This document shows, in pieces, positions 61,148 through 64,000 of a stretch of DNA of 64,000 nt. The DNA is taken from contig CAJTGD010000019.1 of the NCBI GenBank assembly GCA_910575475.1, positions 55,957-119,956 of the forward strand, read 5' to 3'. A program made the translations under genes and the position numbers. Positions within the stretch are counted from its first letter, which is position 1; the number at the start of each line of letters is the position of its first letter. The notes beneath the pieces were generated by a model. That model made no database searches, was not told where the DNA came from, and saw nothing but the letters and a program-made list of their open reading frames with translations. The stretch comes from Lachnospiraceae bacterium (lineage in GTDB: Bacteria > Bacillota > Clostridia > Lachnospirales > Lachnospiraceae).

Positions 61148-61423
61148 TCAAATATTTGTATTGCCAGTGGAAAAAGCCTTCTTAATTTCTTTACATCCTT
61201 CAACATTTAATCTTAAAAACTCTTCTTCACTCATTTGCTTACTATACATCGACTCATACATTTTATTTACATTGCAGATTTCCGGACGTTTATCATATAT
61301 GGCGCATAGATTATCATCTGTAAGGTTTATACATCGGCCATTACCAAGATCATATTTTTTCAGCTGAGGTATCAAATCTATATGTAGGCAGCATAAACCA
61401 CATTTATTACATGGAAAAATCAT
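61148..61423 (-). CDS. YkgJ-family cysteine cluster protein
   Basis: A 91-aa protein with CNKCGLCC at the start, a later Cys in NLCAIYDKRPEICN and another in VEGCKEI, the pattern of YkgJ/CxxCxxCC zinc- or iron-binding proteins. It overlaps the preceding glycine-zipper gene by four bases (ATGA), placing it in the same operon. Function unknown. Confidence 0.8.
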   Translation of the reverse strand: MIFPCNKCGLCCLHIDLIPQLKKYDLGNGRCINLTDDNLCAIYDKRPEICNVNKMYESMYSKQMSEEEFLRLNVEGCKEIKKAFSTGNTNI

Positions 61424-62425
61424 ACAAATATCGTCTCAATCTTATTTTGTGTATTCTCAATGATAACGCCTGACTCTTTTGTCAGATTTCCTGACTCATC
61501 AAGAATAGGTGTATCTAGTACAGCCTTAATTGCTCCGGCCAATGACATAGCAGATGCAATACATTTCTTTTCATCATCCGAAAATGTTCTAAAGTCCGTA
61601 CCCTTTTGTTCAATAATCTGCGTCATTTCATACACTAACGGATCAAATATCGTTTGAAGACGAATTAAAAACCTGTTAAACATTGCAGAACGTCGCCTAA
61701 TTCCATTGCAAAGATCCGCTGCGGTTTTCATTTCTTCTTCAAATTCTTTTGCTTTAGCCCAATTTGCATTTGCTGCATCTAAGTTTTTGGATGCCTTAGC
61801 TCCAACTACGAAGCCTAATACAGCCAACGCCGGCCCGGCAACTAATCCGCCTAATACAGCAGTACCGCCTGCCATTCCTAAACCGCCAGCCGCCAGTGAA
61901 CCTCCTCCGAAAAATGCAAGTGTCGCATTTGTAGCGGCAGCACCGCTTAACGAAGCGATCGCAGTTCCGGTTGAAGCTGTTGCCAAAGTCCCCGCCGCAC
62001 CATAAGCGCCAAAAGCCGTCAATGCTCCCGCCATTGCCCCAGATGCCAAACCGCCTGCAAGCGATGTTGCCACTCCCTGCAGTTCTTTCAGATCTGAAAA
62101 TTTTTTTATCAAGCACCATCTTTTGTAACTCATTTAAACCGCTTGATTCGCTAAGTTCAACATGATTTAATTTTTCAAATTCTGATATAAATGTCTTAAT
62201 ACTTCCATCAAGAACTGCAACTTTTCTCTTTCCCAGGTCATCAATCGATTTCCCACAATTTTTACGGCTTGTGTTTACTCTTTCCTTTGCATGTTCGACC
62301 TTATATTCTGCGGCATCATTTGTATCATTAGCTTCTTTTTGATCTATACCGGCTTTTATTCCCTTTCCTACTCCCAATAGACCCGTTCCAACCCCTGCAG
62401 CAATAAATAAAAATGGTATTGGCAT
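61420..62425 (-). pseudogene. Glycine-zipper membrane protein, frameshifted at an A7 tract
   Basis: Starting at ATG 62425 (GGGAGG upstream), the frame runs MPIPFLFIAAGVGTGLLGVG (hydrophobic Gly-zipper) and a coiled coil to KMVLDKK at about 62105, then shifts. The +1 frame carries on with FSDLKELQGVATSL and a ~90-residue Gly/Ala-rich zipper (AGGLGMAGGTAVLGGLVAG), a helical domain and a normal stop at 61420. The gene is 1006 bases, one more than a multiple of three; removing one A from the run of seven (minus strand, about 62103-62109) would restore a 334-aa protein. It may be a true frameshift, phase variation or a sequence error. Its composition suggests a membrane-inserting protein. Confidence 0.7.
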
Positions 62426-62437
62426 AATTAATCCTCC

Positions 62438-62995
62438 CTAAAATGCAATCTCTGAAATAGTAGTTTTTATCGTTTCCTGCGTAAATTTTAAATCCTTCTT
62501 TATACGTTTTATTTTTTCTAATTTAAAATCAGATTCCGGTAATTCTTCTGCCCATTTTTTATGCTTTTCTAAAGCCAGACAAGTTTCTGCAACATCAATC
62601 ATCTCCTGATATAAAGAATCAGACATCTCCCAATACTCCCTCAAAAAGTCTACCACTTCCCTTTCGTCACTTGTAAAATATGTATCTGCATATCCCAGGT
62701 TTATTAAATTCCATAGAATCGAAGCCTTATCCTCATCTGAAACATGCTTATCTAAATCGATATCAAGTATACCATACATATATGGATCTTCTGCATTCTT
62801 CTCAAGCACTTCAATACAGTTTAATCCTTCTTCCGTGGATATTTCCCTGCATTCTTCAATGATTCTTTTCTTATCGTCAGCATCCAAAGACAATTCTTTG
62901 CAAATAGAATTGAATCGCTTTTTTTCATTGTCTGACACATTTCCATCTGACATCATATAAAGATAATATAATTTTGCTTGTCCTCTGTAATTCAT
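62438..62995 (-). CDS. TerB-like helical protein
   Basis: A 185-aa acidic all-helical protein. LYYLYMMSDGNVSDNEKKRFNSI near the start and the ILWNLINLGYADTYFTSDEREVVDFL region match the repeated EF-hand-like acidic loops of the TerB/DjlA-N fold. TerB proteins link to tellurite resistance, phage resistance and membrane stress. ATG 62995 sits seven bases after GGAGG; ATG 63001 is too close to it. Twelve bases from the next gene. Confidence 0.75.
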   Translation of the reverse strand: MNYRGQAKLYYLYMMSDGNVSDNEKKRFNSICKELSLDADDKKRIIEECREISTEEGLNCIEVLEKNAEDPYMYGILDIDLDKHVSDEDKASILWNLINLGYADTYFTSDEREVVDFLREYWEMSDSLYQEMIDVAETCLALEKHKKWAEELPESDFKLEKIKRIKKDLKFTQETIKTTISEIAF

Positions 62996-63007
62996 ATACA
63001 TTCCTCC

Positions 63008-63877
63008 CTATATTTTAAACGTTTCTCCACATAACATTTTGGAATTAAAATCATCCATGGTCTCAAACGGCTTGTTACCGCCAAGTGCATCCGTTATATT
63101 GTTTGCGCTTTCAATGAATAAATCTACATCCCCAATGGAAAGAGCCTCTTTTATCCCTGAAAAAGATTCATTGAATATCCCCATTGCCGCAGACAAATAT
63201 TCATCGATGATCGTATTCATTTGAGCACGATACTCTCTTATCATTTGTATATGTTCTTCACATGCCTTTTCTACAGCAATTCTCTCTTCGTGTGCCAGCT
63301 TTGCTTCTTTCAGCGAGGACATCAGAACACTATATGTCGCAGAAGACAATGCATAGCCAACCATACCGCCGACTAATCCTCCTACAACAGGAATTGGTAT
63401 AGCAGTTTGTCCAATAACTGTAAACATGGATGACGCGATCATCCCTGTTCCTTGTTCGCCCAGATCTTCTAAACATTGTGTCCCATCTATCTCTCCGCAA
63501 AAATATTTTTTTAGAGTTTTTGACGCACTGACCGTTACACTAACAATTGTACCTGCAACATTTGTCTTGGCAAGAGCTCTGGCGTACCCCGATGTTGAAT
63601 TCTGCATTGCTGCTTTTATGGCTGTTCCTGCAAATCCTGTACCATACCCTACTGCCGCAGATTGTGCTGTATCTTTTATTAAATTTTTAGCTGCATCTTC
63701 TGCTTCAACTTCACCTCTGCACATGCCAACGATATTTCTTACAAGAGATGCACTTCCTCCAATCAACGCAGCCGTTTCGGCTGTTTTTATTCCAGCTCTA
63801 TGTGATACATTAGCAACACTTTTAACTATCGAAAGTTCTGGAGAATCCACCGCTTCAAGCGATTCCTTTCTTGTCAA
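63008..63877 (-). CDS. Glycine-zipper/bacteriocin-like membrane protein, start uncertain
   Basis: About 289 aa at most. Repeated Gly/Ala-rich amphipathic segments (AALIGGSASLVRNIVG; AAVGYGTGFAGTAIKAA; IPIPVVGGLVGGMVGYALSSA) alternate with charged coiled coil (about 195-250), as in pore-forming or membrane-spanning effectors. The farthest start is TTG 63877, without a ribosome-binding site; GTG 63847 (VDSPELS) is another choice, so the N-terminus may be damaged by the neighbouring transposase remnant. First gene of the TerB module. Confidence 0.6.
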   Translation of the reverse strand: MTRKESLEAVDSPELSIVKSVANVSHRAGIKTAETAALIGGSASLVRNIVGMCRGEVEAEDAAKNLIKDTAQSAAVGYGTGFAGTAIKAAMQNSTSGYARALAKTNVAGTIVSVTVSASKTLKKYFCGEIDGTQCLEDLGEQGTGMIASSMFTVIGQTAIPIPVVGGLVGGMVGYALSSATYSVLMSSLKEAKLAHEERIAVEKACEEHIQMIREYRAQMNTIIDEYLSAAMGIFNESFSGIKEALSIGDVDLFIESANNITDALGGNKPFETMDDFNSKMLCGETFKI

Positions 63878-63910
63878 AGTACTAGTACAGCATTGCTTAA
63901 ATATCAGTGA

Positions 63911-64000
63911 TTAAATTGCTAATGGTATCCCAGCATATGTCCACTTAAATGGGTGTGCTGTAAGATTGTACTGTTCAATAAAGCGCAAGATGCTTGCTTC
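63911..64000 (-). pseudogene. C-terminus of an IS630-type transposase (cut by window edge)
   Basis: Twenty-nine leftward codons before a TAA at 63911 read ILRFIEQYNLTAHPFKWTYA and IPLAI. The FIExxN...PFKWTY pattern is the end of IS630-family DDE transposases. The rest lies outside the window, so whether it is intact is unknown. Confidence 0.7.

Noticed and set aside
62095..62115. Programmed -1 ribosomal frameshift at the A7 tract
   Set aside because: The frame phase is T-AAA-AAA, not a proper slippery heptamer, and the required shift is +1, not -1.

Overview
The window looks like a Firmicutes chromosome of the Lachnospiraceae type (Clostridia). Reasons: strong AGGAGG ribosome-binding sites, sigma-A promoters with 17-base spacers, tRNA genes without encoded CCA, YesM/YesN two-component regulators beside CUT1 sugar transporters, a SleB-like cell wall hydrolase, LytTR-DUF3021 and HAAS/DUF1700 genes, and a Trp T-box. 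Genus cannot be decided from sequence alone. Most of the window is moderately GC-rich; 17.2-24.1 kb and 61.1-64.0 kb are clearly AT-rich and accessory.

Layout. 0-1.5 kb: an aldehyde dehydrogenase. 1.6-2.7 kb: a GAF/degenerate-GGDEF protein, probably missing its N-terminus. 2.7-15.2 kb: a leftward carbohydrate-utilisation locus with two CUT1 permeases, a YesM/YesN pair, an amidohydrolase, a sugar-binding lipoprotein, a large GH106-like glycoside hydrolase, a DapA-type aldolase and a 2-hydroxyacid dehydrogenase. Two promoter regions in this locus carry the same pair of AGTAACTTTT direct repeats, 22 bp apart, which I read as binding sites for the YesN regulator. 15.4-16.8 kb: a MATE transporter with a leader hairpin.

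17.1-24.4 kb: an AT-rich island. Its core is a two-gene operon coding for a primase (AEP)-reverse transcriptase fusion and an 886-aa partner with a C-terminal phosphoribosyltransferase-like region. An Rpn-type nuclease gene lies beside it. Two 3' fragments of a subtilase gene bound the island, and each broken end joins the same ~50-bp sequence. The intact subtilase is at 25.6-27.5 kb. The RT operon is the best candidate for an under-described, defence-like system.

24.4-33.7 kb: LytTR/DUF3021, subtilase, MFS exporter, rubrerythrin, GT2 glycosyltransferase, a flavin/PNPOx-like protein, a seven-gene tRNA array (Pro, Gly, Arg, His, Gln, Lys, Leu) behind a consensus promoter, a phosphoesterase and RdgB. 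33.9-44.2 kb: an RNA methyltransferase, an Asn-rich small protein, HAAS protein, small alarmone synthetase, PTS IIC, an ABC exporter with a NEW3-like surface protein, and a cell wall hydrolase.

44.4-50.9 kb: a five-gene tetrapyrrole operon, from glutamyl-tRNA to siroheme, with HemC, CobA and HemD fused in one polypeptide. 51.1-52.9 kb: TrpB2 behind a T-box whose specifier reads UGG (Trp). 53-60.9 kb: ung-hisF-hisH, an alanine:Na+ symporter, Tex, a WYL regulator and a zinc-ribbon membrane protein. 61.1-64 kb: a second accessory cluster with a YkgJ-type protein, two glycine-zipper proteins (one frameshifted at an A7 tract), a TerB-like protein and, at the window edge, the C-terminus of an IS630-type transposase.
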